From: an uncultured Clostridia bacterium
Lineage (GTDB): Bacteria > Bacillota > Clostridia > Oscillospirales > Acutalibacteraceae
Length of the DNA stretch: 64,000 bases
Assembly: GCA_946407065.1 (NCBI GenBank)
Contig: CAMJMQ010000003.1
Location: 62,001 to 126,000, forward strand
Direction: 5' to 3'
The position numbers and the translations under genes were made by a program. Below are positions 31,732 to 39,070 of the stretch, piece after piece. The notes beneath the pieces are model-generated. The model was not told where the DNA came from, made no database searches, and worked only from the letters and a program-made list of their open reading frames with translations. How positions within the stretch are numbered: position 1 is the first letter of the stretch; the number at the start of each line of letters is the position of its first letter.

Positions 31732-31760
31732 TTGACAAACGCTGTCGACTTTGCTATTAT
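31732..31760 (+). promoter_or_regulatory. Candidate promoter reading toward birA
   Basis: TTGACA (31732-31737), 17 nt, TATTAT (31755-31760). The distance to the birA ATG is ~320 nt; the leader is AT-rich without obvious structure, so a nearer promoter is possible. Confidence 0.5.
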
Positions 31761-31815
31761 ACTTTGTCGAAAATTCCGCTTGACACGTCAGGCGTAAATG
31801 TTCCCATAATGATAC

Positions 31816-31843
31816 ATTCTAGTAGTTTATATGATTTCGTCAA
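31816..31843 (-). promoter_or_regulatory. Candidate promoter of rpoBC
   Basis: Minus strand TTGACG (31838-31843), 16 nt, TAGAAT (31816-31821); an overlapping TTGACA/TATAAA pair with 15 nt is also present. The resulting leader to rpoB is ~245 nt. The rest of the 31568-32083 gap holds no gene I can support. Confidence 0.5.
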
Positions 31844-32083
31844 GAATGTCAATAGATTTTTTGAAAAAGTTTGCTTTTAATTCTTATTTGCAATTATAAC
31901 AAAAATCCTTTTGTTCTCGAAAGTATAAGGAACACCCGACAGCGTTTAATGTTTTATTGTTCGTTTTTCGAGCGCCGTTTATGAAAACTATACAATTCCT
32001 ATATATTCCACCCGTATTTTATGAAACAATGTACTAATATCACGGGAGAAAACCGTTTTCTCCCCTATTAAGGAAAGAACCAA

Positions 32084-32827
32084 ATGAAGCTGAATCCCCA
32101 AAAAATCCAAGCATATTGCCCCGATCCTGTCACGATCCACCTGTACGACAGCATCGACTCCACCAATAATGAAGCAAAACGCCGCTCAGACGACGGCGTC
32201 TGCCTGTACGCGACGACCCACCAGACCGCCGGTCGCGGCAGACGCGGTCACAGCTTTTATTCCCCGAAGGATACGGGGCTGTATATGACCCTCTCCCTCC
32301 CCCTGTCCGCATCCTCGGCAAGTGTACAGAAGATCACCTGTGCCGCCGCCGTAGCGGTTTGTGAAGCCGTCGATACACTCAGTGAGATTCGTCCCACGAT
32401 CAAATGGGTCAACGATATCTATGTCGACGGCAGGAAAGCGGCAGGCATCCTGACTGAGCTGATCAGCGATAACAGCAACCTCCCGCGCGCCGTGATCGTC
32501 GGCATCGGGATGAACCTGTGCACCGAACGATTTCCCGATGAGTTCGCCGCGAACGCCGGCAACCTCGGCGACATCGAGATCAACGCCCTGTGCGGCATCA
32601 TCACGGCAAAGCTGATCGAACATTTTCATAATCCGGATGATAATTCTATTATAGAAAAATACAAAGAGCGGAGCTTCTGTATCGGCAGAGCTGTCCGCTA
32701 CACACAAAAGGATATCACCCATACCGCTAAAGCCGTCGATATCGACGATGACGGCGGACTGGTGGTCGAAGAAAACGGTATACGTACCACGCTCAACTCC
32801 GGTGAGATCAGCATTATTCCTCAATAG
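32084..32827 (+). CDS. birA: Biotin--[acetyl-CoA-carboxylase] ligase
   Basis: 247 residues, the short form without the N-terminal DNA-binding helix-turn-helix, so an enzyme only and not a repressor. Biotinyl-AMP binding motif TAGRGRRGHSFYSP (about 47-60) and catalytic Lys in TIKWVNDIYVDGRKAAGILTE are intact; the C-terminal SH3-like domain is present (GRAVRYTQKDITHTAKAVDIDDDGGLVVEENGIRTTLNSGEIS). It attaches biotin to carboxylase carrier proteins. AAGGAAAGAACC precedes the ATG. Confidence 0.95.
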   Translation: MKLNPQKIQAYCPDPVTIHLYDSIDSTNNEAKRRSDDGVCLYATTHQTAGRGRRGHSFYSPKDTGLYMTLSLPLSASSASVQKITCAAAVAVCEAVDTLSEIRPTIKWVNDIYVDGRKAAGILTELISDNSNLPRAVIVGIGMNLCTERFPDEFAANAGNLGDIEINALCGIITAKLIEHFHNPDDNSIIEKYKERSFCIGRAVRYTQKDITHTAKAVDIDDDGGLVVEENGIRTTLNSGEISIIPQ

Positions 32828-32873
32828 CCACCTTGTGCGTACCACATGGAATCAAGCACTTTATTCGGTTGAG

Positions 32874-32913
32874 ATTGCGAAGGGCTTGACACGCGTGTCA
32901 AGCCCTTCGCAAT
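32874..32913. repeat. Perfect 40-bp palindrome
   Basis: ATTGCGAAGGGCTTGACACG followed by its exact reverse complement. It has no T-run on either side and lies between birA and the bidirectional terminator. The ATTGCGA...TCGCAAT ends match the ATTGCGAGGC-type sequence at 35696. Confidence 0.9.
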
Positions 32914-32936
32914 GACTAACTAAAGGCACGCAAAAA

Positions 32937-32967
32937 CGCCCTGTATGCCGAAACAGCATACAGGGCG
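32937..32967. terminator. Bidirectional terminator between birA and the Ser/Thr kinase gene
   Basis: 12-bp stem CGCCCTGTATGC/GCATACAGGGCG, loop cgaaaca; followed by ATCTTTT on plus and preceded by CAAAAA (TTTTTG on minus). Confidence 0.93.
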
Positions 32968-33004
32968 ATCTTTTATTCAGTTGTCACGATCACAGATCAT
33001 CCGA

Positions 33005-35023
33005 TCAGCTGTTGGGGTCGTGGACATAAAAATCGTATACATAGCCTTCCTTACCGTTATACCGTACCTTTGCCCATCTGACATGATAGCCGTCGCTGCG
33101 GACATAGTCATGATCCTCAAACGTTCCAAGGAAAGTCATATCAGCACCGCAGGGTATCTCGGCAAGCTTGGAGCTATTCTCGGAAGCGGAGGATCTCAGC
33201 GCCAAAAAGCCGTCGTCGAGATTATCATCCACACGGACCGGCTCGGTAGTGGACGGAACATCGGAGCGGTCGGCAGAGAGATAAGACGCATAGACATATC
33301 CCGTAACATTTCCATCGGAAACGCGGTACCAGCTCGACGAGGTGCGTTCAACCAACTGTACGCTGTCGCCTCTCCAGAGCTTGCCCAACTGTTTGCTTCC
33401 TCCGTTCGGGCTCTCGTGCATTTCCACATAGTTCTTGGCAGTGCTGTAATAAGTCGCGGATGTCGATTTCGGCGTCGGAGTATCAACAACTTCTTTTTTC
33501 GATACAGGCGCTTCCGTCTCCGGCTCCTTCGCGACATAAACCGTGACGGCGGTACCTGAAGGAACCTTAGTATCGCTCTTCGGAACCTGATCAAAGACCT
33601 TGCCTGCGGATTGCTTTTCCGTCTCTGTTTCAATAAAGTTATCAACGGGCAACCCCATTTTGCTGAGTGTATTGATCGCTTCCTCTTTCGTCATACCGGT
33701 CAGATCGGGCATTTTCAACACCTGTACGGATTCTTCCGTGATAACAGAGGAAGAATCGTTATCGTCATTCTTGTTACGGGTCATGATCACTACTACCGTG
33801 ATCACAACCGACAGCACCGCGAGAAAGACCAACACTCCCGCGATGATCGGCGCATAGGAGCGCTTTTTCGGTACAGGCTGCGGCTGCGGCGGGATCTGCT
33901 GCATAGGCGGTCGGTAATTCGGTTGAGGCGGGCGCTGATAGCCCTGTCCGGCATGCGGGTCATTCTGTTGATAGGGCGCTTGATAACCGTCTGCCGCGAC
34001 TGTCTGATTCGGGTCGACCGTTCGGCTGTCATGCAGGAAAACCGCGCCGCCGATCGGTACCGACTCACCTTTGAGCGCTTGTTCAAACATCCCGATCAGC
34101 GTATTCATATCCGGACAGCGATTCTCCTTATGGACTGCCAGACCGTACATGATCGTATTCTCTATGGAGGGAGAGATATTCACACCGCACTGAGAGGGAG
34201 CCTGCAAGGTATCCTGATAGACGCGGTCGATCGAATCGACCGGCGTGATACCGGTGATCGCGCGGTAGATGGTCGCGCACATGCCGTAAACATCCGTCCA
34301 CGGACCCTGTTCCCCGTTGCGGCGATACTGCTCGGCGGGAGCATAGCCCTGCTTGAGCATGATCGACATTGAACGGTTATCCGCGCCGTCATAGTCGCGC
34401 GCCGCGCCGAAATCCATCAGCTTTAAGGTACCGTCACGCAGCACCATGATATTGTCGGGGCTGATGTCGCGGTGGATCACACCCGCGTTATGTATCTTGA
34501 CCAATGCGCGCATCGCCGGAAGGAGCATCCCGACCGCCTGCTCGGGCGTCAGGGTACCGTACTGCTTGAGATAATCACGCAGGGTGATACCGTCGAGGAA
34601 CTCCATGACGATATAGGCTGTATTATTCTCTTCGAGAAAATCAATGACATTGACGACGCCGGGATCCACCTGGAACCTTGCCAGTGTTTTTGCCTCCTTC
34701 AAAAAAAGGGAGCGCCCCTTCTCAAAAAACTCCTGTTTCTCATCGGAGCTCACCGATACGGTGTTGCTCGCCGTCGCGTTGCGGTTGCAGTAGCCAAAAG
34801 GATAGTATTCCTTGACCGCGACAGTGATCCCCAGGGTATTTTCCAACGCGATATAGGTGATGCCGAAGCCACCCTCGCCGATGACGTCACCGAGCGTATA
34901 GCGGTTACCGATCACGGTACCGGGACTGATCTGGTGCGGCTGCAACGCCGTATTATTTTCCGCGTGACAATGCGGGCAGACAGCGGCGTCTCCCTTTTCA
35001 CGCATACAATGATAGCAAAGCAT
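33005..35023 (-). CDS. Membrane Ser/Thr protein kinase with zinc ribbon, PASTA and SH3 domains
   Basis: 672 residues from the ATG at 35023 (GGAGGGGG upstream). A small zinc ribbon opens the protein (CYHC at 3-6, CPHC at 16-19). The kinase (~42-318) has the Gly loop GEGGFG (49-54), Lys71, HRD (184-186) with Asn191, and DFG (204-206), so it should be active. A Pro/Gln-rich linker leads to one transmembrane helix (391-415). Outside the cell are one PASTA-like domain (MPDLTGMTKEEAINTLSKMGL...), and two SH3-like domains (~530-595 and 600-670). This is PknB/PrkC-like, but with a single PASTA and SH3 domains instead of PASTA arrays. It would sense cell wall material. No cognate PP2C phosphatase gene adjoins it. 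Confidence 0.9.
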   Translation of the reverse strand: MLCYHCMREKGDAAVCPHCHAENNTALQPHQISPGTVIGNRYTLGDVIGEGGFGITYIALENTLGITVAVKEYYPFGYCNRNATASNTVSVSSDEKQEFFEKGRSLFLKEAKTLARFQVDPGVVNVIDFLEENNTAYIVMEFLDGITLRDYLKQYGTLTPEQAVGMLLPAMRALVKIHNAGVIHRDISPDNIMVLRDGTLKLMDFGAARDYDGADNRSMSIMLKQGYAPAEQYRRNGEQGPWTDVYGMCATIYRAITGITPVDSIDRVYQDTLQAPSQCGVNISPSIENTIMYGLAVHKENRCPDMNTLIGMFEQALKGESVPIGGAVFLHDSRTVDPNQTVAADGYQAPYQQNDPHAGQGYQRPPQPNYRPPMQQIPPQPQPVPKKRSYAPIIAGVLVFLAVLSVVITVVVIMTRNKNDDNDSSSVITEESVQVLKMPDLTGMTKEEAINTLSKMGLPVDNFIETETEKQSAGKVFDQVPKSDTKVPSGTAVTVYVAKEPETEAPVSKKEVVDTPTPKSTSATYYSTAKNYVEMHESPNGGSKQLGKLWRGDSVQLVERTSSSWYRVSDGNVTGYVYASYLSADRSDVPSTTEPVRVDDNLDDGFLALRSSASENSSKLAEIPCGADMTFLGTFEDHDYVRSDGYHVRWAKVRYNGKEGYVYDFYVHDPNS

Positions 35024-35145
35024 AGTCCCCCTCCTCTTATAAAGCGACAATAAACCATTTATTTCCATTCTTATTATAGAACTTTTGCCGTCAATGTCAA
35101 TAATCTAAAGCGATTCTCAGGGGGATTCTGTCGCATTTTACCAAG

Positions 35146-35583
35146 TCACATCGTTGTCAACCAGTAGATCAATCCGTAGATCACAGCGGCAGCGGTGCCG
35201 TATACCAGCACGGGTCCCGCGATGATGAACATCTTTGCCGCCAGTCCGGTGATCAGCCCTTCCGCCTTGAATTCGATCGCGGGCGAGCTCATCGCGTTAG
35301 CAAAGCCCGTGATCGGCACCAGCGTACCCGCGCCGCCGTGCTTGGCGAGCTTCTCATACTGATGGAGCGCCGTGAGCAGTACGCCGATGAAGATCAGCGT
35401 CACCGAAGTCAGGGTCTTCGCGTCCTTCTCCGACAGCTCCAACAAGAGGAATATCTCCAGTATCCCCTGCCCTATCGTACAGATCGCGCCGCCGATCAAA
35501 AACGCCTTCAGACAATCGAGCCAAAGATTACTGTTGCGCGAACGTTGTTCAACCAGTTTGGAATAGTTTTCCTTTGTCATCAT
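35146..35583 (-). CDS. spoVAC: Stage V sporulation protein SpoVAC
   Basis: 145 residues with four hydrophobic segments. The signature GGAGTLVPITGFANAMSSPAIEFKAEGLITGLAAKMFIIAGPVLVYG identifies SpoVAC (an N-terminal KENYSKLVEQRSRNSNLWLDCLKAF also fits). SpoVAC forms the forespore-membrane channel for dipicolinic acid. The usual partners spoVAD and spoVAE are not next to it; it stands alone, downstream of a sigma-G-like promoter. The start is one of two adjacent ATG codons with a weak ribosome-binding site. Confidence 0.92.
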   Translation of the reverse strand: MMTKENYSKLVEQRSRNSNLWLDCLKAFLIGGAICTIGQGILEIFLLLELSEKDAKTLTSVTLIFIGVLLTALHQYEKLAKHGGAGTLVPITGFANAMSSPAIEFKAEGLITGLAAKMFIIAGPVLVYGTAAAVIYGLIYWLTTM

Positions 35584-35594
35584 ATCACCGAAAC

Positions 35595-35624
35595 TAGTAT
35601 CCGCCCGCGTTCATAAATTATTCA
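35595..35624 (-). promoter_or_regulatory. Sigma-G-like promoter of spoVAC
   Basis: Minus strand TGAATA (35619-35624), 17 nt, GATACTA (35595-35601), against the Bacillus sigma-G pattern TGMATA-N17/18-CATACTA; one mismatch. It lies only ~12 nt upstream of the first ATG, which leaves almost no leader. Confidence 0.55.
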
Positions 35625-35756
35625 ACAAAAATTTCAATCTGCTTCTTGTAATTATCCCTATATAGATATATAATTATACTGATATAAGATTGTCATTGCG
35701 AGGCTTGCAAAAGCCGTGGCAATCTCAACCGATTATTCCATGGAAAGAATCACGCT

Positions 35757-36893
35757 ATGAACATCCATTACTTAGATAACAGCGCCACCACGCAGGTGTG
35801 CAAGGAAGCGGCGGACGCGGCATACCGCATGATGCGCGAGAATTACGGCAATCCGTCCTCTCTGCACAAGGCGGGGATAGAGGCGGAAGCAGCCGTTGAA
35901 GAAGCGCGCGGGATCATTGCCGAAGCGCTGAATGTACAACCGAAAACCATCTTCTTCACCTCGGGCGGCACCGAAGCGAACAACACCGCGCTGTTCGGCG
36001 CGGCACAAGCGCTCAAGCGACGCGGTGACCGCGTGATCGTCTCCGCGATCGAGCACAGCTCCGTGTACGAAAGCGCCAAGCGTCTTGCAGAACTGGGCTA
36101 TGACGTACAATTTGCCCCCGTCACCGAACAGGGCGTTGTCGATATTGACGCGCTCAAAGCACTGCTCACCGATAAAACCATCCTCGTCAGCATCATGACG
36201 GTCAACAACGAAACAGGTTCGATCCAGCCGATCGAACGGATCGCGAAGCTGGTACATAAAAACTGCCCCGAAGCGCTGTTCCACTCCGATGCGGTGCAGG
36301 CATTCGGCAAAATGACCATAAGACCGAAGAAATGGGGCGTAGACCTGATGAGCGTCAGCGCGCACAAGATCCACGGCGCAAAAGGCTGTGGTGCGCTGTA
36401 CATCCGAGACGGCGCACGGATCCTGCCGCTCCTGTACGGCGGTGAGCAACAAAAAAAACTCCGTCCGGGCACGGAAAGCGCCCCGCTGATCGCCGCGTTC
36501 GGCGCGGCAGCCGCGGCTGTTTCTCCTGATCTATCACTCCACACAGATCATATCAGGGAACTGAACCGCTACGCGCTCAAAAAGCTACAGGCGATCGACG
36601 ATATTTCCGTCAACTCCCCCATCGACGCTCTGCCGTATATCATCAACATTTCCGTCGCGGGTATTCGCTCGGAGACCATGCTCCATCATCTGGAAGAATC
36701 AGGCGTATACGTCAGCTCGTCCAGCGCCTGCGCCAAGGGCAAGCGCAGTTATGTGCTCGAGGCGATGGGGCTCTCTGACGACCGCATCGACAGCTCGCTG
36801 AGGATCAGCTTCTCCCGATACAACACCACGGATGATATCGACGCGCTGATCGAGGGCTTGCAGAGCGGTATCGCGACATTACAAAGAAGATAA
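35757..36893 (+). CDS. Cysteine desulfurase (NifS/IscS family)
   Basis: 378 residues, PLP fold type I. Features: YLDNSATTQ start, FTSGGTEANNTALFG, PLP-Lys in SAHKIHGAKGCGALY, and the active Cys in the loop SSSSACAKGKRS. It converts cysteine to alanine and passes a persulfide to acceptors. It lies 108 nt upstream of thiI, the arrangement in which a dedicated desulfurase (NifZ-type) feeds ThiI for 4-thiouridine in tRNA. A short GGAAAG precedes the ATG. Confidence 0.95.
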   Translation: MNIHYLDNSATTQVCKEAADAAYRMMRENYGNPSSLHKAGIEAEAAVEEARGIIAEALNVQPKTIFFTSGGTEANNTALFGAAQALKRRGDRVIVSAIEHSSVYESAKRLAELGYDVQFAPVTEQGVVDIDALKALLTDKTILVSIMTVNNETGSIQPIERIAKLVHKNCPEALFHSDAVQAFGKMTIRPKKWGVDLMSVSAHKIHGAKGCGALYIRDGARILPLLYGGEQQKKLRPGTESAPLIAAFGAAAAAVSPDLSLHTDHIRELNRYALKKLQAIDDISVNSPIDALPYIINISVAGIRSETMLHHLEESGVYVSSSSACAKGKRSYVLEAMGLSDDRIDSSLRISFSRYNTTDDIDALIEGLQSGIATLQRR

Positions 36894-36898
36894 ACTCC

Positions 36899-36977
36899 GT
36901 AGGGCGGGGGCTTGCTCCCGCCGTATGAGATTTTAATTTATCGGATAGGTTTCGGCAGGAGCAAGCCCCTGCCCTAC
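36899..36977 (+). repeat. GTAGGGCGGGGGCTTGC-type inverted repeat
   Basis: Left arm at 36899, right arm (CGGCAGGAGCAAGCCCCTGCCCTAC) ending 36977, with a 29-nt loop. It occupies nearly the whole gap between the desulfurase and thiI. Two base changes in the right arm (A for G, T for C) are compensated inside that arm. Confidence 0.88.
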
Positions 36978-37001
36978 AAATACAATTCAAAGGAAATACC
37001 T

Positions 37002-38174
37002 ATGCAAGAAATCATATTGATCAAGCTCGGCGAGATGGTCTTAAAGGGACTTAACCGCCGCGCATTTGAGGACGTACTCATCAAAAATATCAAATACCGT
37101 CTGCGCGGATTGGGCAAATTCACGATCAAGATCGCCCAATCCACCATCTACGTCATTCCGCAGTCCGAGGACACCGACCTCGACGACGTATGCGAGCGCA
37201 TCGGCGAGGTGTTCGGCATCGTCACCTTCTCACGCGCATGCGTGTGCGACAAAGCGCTCGAGGATATCCTCGCAAAAGCGCCCCTCTACTGCAAGGAATT
37301 CTTAGAAGACGTGAAAACCTTCAAGGTTGAATCGAAGCGCTCCGACAAGCGCTTCCCCTACAAATCCCCCGAGATCTCGGCACAGGTCGGCGGCAAGCTG
37401 CTCGAGACCTGTCCCCATCTCAAGGTGGACGTCAAAAATCCGGAAGTGACCGTCACCGTCGAGGTGCGCGACTTCGGCGCCTATATCCGATGCGCAACCA
37501 TCCGCGGTCAGGGCGGCATGCCTGTCGGCACCTCGGGGCTTGCGACTGTCCTCATCAGCGGCGGTATCGACTCCCCCGTCGCCGCCTATATGATGGCAAA
37601 ACGCGGCTTAAAGCTCAACGCCGTGCACTTTGAGAGCCCGCCCTATACCTCAGAGCGCGCGCGCTTGAAGGTTGAAAAGCTCTTAAAAGAGGTCAGCCGT
37701 TTCGCGGGCTCCATCGAGATGCACACCGTACCGCTGACCAAGGTGCAGGAGACCATGCGCGACCGCTGCCCCGAAGAGCTGTTCACCATCCTGCTCAGAC
37801 GCGTGATGATGAAGGTCGCCACCCATATCGCCGAGCAGACCAAGTCCAGCGCGCTGATCACGGGCGAGAGCCTCGGTCAGGTCGCCTCACAGACGATGTA
37901 CGCGCTGAACTGCACCAACGCCGCCGCGGGCAAGATCGTCTTTCGCCCGTTGATCGGCATGGACAAGCAGGAGATCATCAATATCTCCCGCCGCATCGGT
38001 ACCTTTGAGACCTCCATCGAACCGTATGAGGACTGCTGTACCATCTTCACACCCAAGCATCCGCGCACGAAGCCCATCCTGCATTTTGTCGAGCAGGCGG
38101 AGCGCGAGGCGCAGCTTGACGAACTGATCGAAGAAGCGATCCGAAACACCACGGTCAAGACGATCGATTTCTAA
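37002..38174 (+). CDS. thiI: tRNA 4-thiouridine synthetase ThiI
   Basis: 390 residues from the ATG at 37002 (AAAGGAAAT upstream); the repeat supplies a spurious longer reading. N-terminal ferredoxin-like and THUMP domains (~1-165) bind tRNA; the PP-loop ATVLISGGIDSPVAAYMMAKRG activates U8 with ATP. A Cys-Cys pair in EPYEDCCTIFTPKHPRTKP is the conserved late motif. There is no C-terminal rhodanese domain, as in Bacillus ThiI, consistent with the adjacent cysteine desulfurase as sulfur donor. Confidence 0.96.
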   Translation: MQEIILIKLGEMVLKGLNRRAFEDVLIKNIKYRLRGLGKFTIKIAQSTIYVIPQSEDTDLDDVCERIGEVFGIVTFSRACVCDKALEDILAKAPLYCKEFLEDVKTFKVESKRSDKRFPYKSPEISAQVGGKLLETCPHLKVDVKNPEVTVTVEVRDFGAYIRCATIRGQGGMPVGTSGLATVLISGGIDSPVAAYMMAKRGLKLNAVHFESPPYTSERARLKVEKLLKEVSRFAGSIEMHTVPLTKVQETMRDRCPEELFTILLRRVMMKVATHIAEQTKSSALITGESLGQVASQTMYALNCTNAAAGKIVFRPLIGMDKQEIINISRRIGTFETSIEPYEDCCTIFTPKHPRTKPILHFVEQAEREAQLDELIEEAIRNTTVKTIDF

Positions 38175-38263
38175 TTATATTTCTTTTAAGGAACCAACAG
38201 AAAAGGTGCACTTTTCTGTTAATAAAACATAGGAAAGAGAAACTCTTTCGGAAAGGATCTGTC

Positions 38264-39007
38264 ATGAAAAAAGTATTCACAATCATCGTATCAGCCATCC
38301 TGATTGGCGCACTCCTCGCGGGATGCAGCGCAAGCAAGGGATTATCCGCCAACCTGGATTATGCCAAGGGCAAGATCGCTGATTTTGCTCACGATCAAAA
38401 GCGCAATGAGTCCGTATTTGCCGGTGACATCTTCAAAACCGCTAATATTGCCGCGATGCTGATCAAAGAGGACAGCACCGATGAGGATTATGAGAAGATC
38501 GCCAAGAATCTTTCTCTCGACGGTCTTACCGTAGCGGATGAGACCCGTACCGTTGTCGGCTCCTATCCGGCAGGCGACAAAGACAAAAAGCTGAAGGATC
38601 TCGGCGACAAAAAGGAATTCTCCGGCATCGTCAGAAACACCGCCGACAAGCAGATGACCGACCCGGTCTATAACGCCGAGAACGGCAGTTACACCCTGAT
38701 GGCAGGCGTCAAGCGTACCGACGGCACCGGTGTTGTCATCATCACCATTACGACCGACGCTTACGGCGATGTTGTCGGTGACAATCTCGCTGAGAAATGC
38801 GGCAACAACATGATCATCGTCAAGAACGATACCGTCATCAGCTCCACCGTTGAAGGCGTTGTCAAGTCCGATACGATCGATATCATCAACCTCACTGAAG
38901 AGGATCTCAAGAAGGACTCCGTCAGCTTTACCTCCGACGGCAAGAGCTACACCGCGAAAACTGCAAGCGAAGGCGGCTATACCGTACTCTGCGCCGAGCC
39001 TAAATAA
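38264..39007 (+). CDS. Lipoprotein of unknown function
   Basis: 247 residues. A signal peptide with lipobox LLAGC (Cys at ~21) predicts lipid anchoring to the outer face of the membrane. The mature part (FAGDIFKTANIAAMLIKEDSTDEDYEKIAKNLSLDGLTVADETRTVVGSYPAGDK) has the long first helix plus small alpha/beta pattern of Cache-type sensor domains, but the match is only by pattern. No enzyme motif. It precedes the sortase gene by 63 nt on the same strand and may be co-transcribed. Confidence 0.7.
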   Translation: MKKVFTIIVSAILIGALLAGCSASKGLSANLDYAKGKIADFAHDQKRNESVFAGDIFKTANIAAMLIKEDSTDEDYEKIAKNLSLDGLTVADETRTVVGSYPAGDKDKKLKDLGDKKEFSGIVRNTADKQMTDPVYNAENGSYTLMAGVKRTDGTGVVIITITTDAYGDVVGDNLAEKCGNNMIIVKNDTVISSTVEGVVKSDTIDIINLTEEDLKKDSVSFTSDGKSYTAKTASEGGYTVLCAEPK

Positions 39008-39070
39008 TCATCCCGATCCGGGAGCGATTCAGGCGGCGCTTCCATCCTACTCAGATAAGAAGGATCTTCT

